A stretch of 64,000 nt of DNA, from positions 109,581-173,580 of the forward strand of contig JAIXQH010000067.1 of assembly GCA_027484055.1 (NCBI GenBank), written 5' to 3'. The translations under genes and the position numbers were made by a program. Every line of letters starts with the position of its first letter. Position 1 is the first letter of the stretch. Below are positions 63,959-64,000 of the stretch, in pieces. Under the pieces are notes generated by a model, which worked only from the letters and a program-made list of their open reading frames with translations, made no database searches and had not been told where the DNA came from. This stretch comes from Verrucomicrobiaceae bacterium (GTDB lineage: Bacteria; Verrucomicrobiota; Verrucomicrobiia; Verrucomicrobiales; Akkermansiaceae).

Positions 63959-64000
63959 TGGTTTACACCGACTGCTTTCTGGAAGATTTCCAGCGGAAGA

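Overview
The window is bacterial chromosome, about 55-60% G+C and densely coded on both strands. Gene content and the style of the intergenic repeats suggest a member of the Verrucomicrobiota (class Verrucomicrobiae). This is an inference from complex I, HPr kinase, the long plant/cyanobacterial-type IspH, lipoprotein/LPS-type export permeases, GYF-RDD proteins and many palindromic intergenic repeats; no rRNA or tRNA gene is present to confirm it.

Layout. 1-9.4 kb (minus strand): the second half of a complex I operon, nuoG-H-I-J-K-L-M-N, with two small non-complex-I genes lodged inside palindromic repeats between nuo genes. 9.5-13.4 kb: metG, a small membrane protein, a TPR protein and a PpiD/SurA-like periplasmic folding factor. 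13.6-20.6 kb: a permease-hotdog thioesterase fusion, ispH, trpE-trpG and recJ. 20.9-25 kb: a heat-shock block, dnaK-groES-groEL, closed by a clear terminator. 25.1-27.1 kb: a Phd/PIN toxin-antitoxin pair with a palindromic operator reaching the start codon, then a divergent HxlR regulator/DinB-like pair sharing tandem operators. 27.1-29.1 kb: an LptF/G-type permease and a hypothetical gene.

29.3-36.7 kb (plus strand): an eight-gene operon, mostly with 4-base stop/start overlaps, for membrane fatty-acid modification: NTF2-like protein, acyl desaturase, flavin oxidoreductase, DUF1365, cyclopropane-fatty-acid synthase, DUF2062, DUF1295 and a second CFA-family methyltransferase. 36.7-41.8 kb: a His/Ser-rich membrane protein, a secreted modular endonuclease I, and a helical hypothetical protein preceded by a striking 21-base tandem array. 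41.8-47.1 kb: an accessory island with a HipA-like kinase/DUF3037 pair, a lower-GC DNA adenine methylase/ParB-like pair and a VapBC pair. 47.3-58.4 kb: mostly housekeeping genes: a zinc-ribbon exonuclease, htpG, lysine 2,3-aminomutase, pssA with a peptidase-fold protein, a rhodanese-like gene, an FmdB-type protein and hprK. 58.6-59.6 kb: small accessory genes (DUF2442, DUF4160, aspartic protease). 60-62.4 kb: GYF-RDD protein and a LolC/E-type permease. 62.4-64 kb: a second array-preceded helical protein with a strong terminator.

The two most unusual themes are: (i) inverted-repeat elements built from about 9-10-base units that sit between operon genes, two of them enclosing a small gene (GxxExxY or four-helix-bundle family) whose stop codon lies in the repeat arm, while others with the same kind of arms are empty; and (ii) two unlinked genes for helical, Pro-tailed proteins of about 240 residues, each directly preceded by a degenerate tandem array (13 x 21 bases and about 6 x 40 bases), with decayed 3' fragments of the first gene nearby. 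Both need genome-wide comparison that could not be run here.
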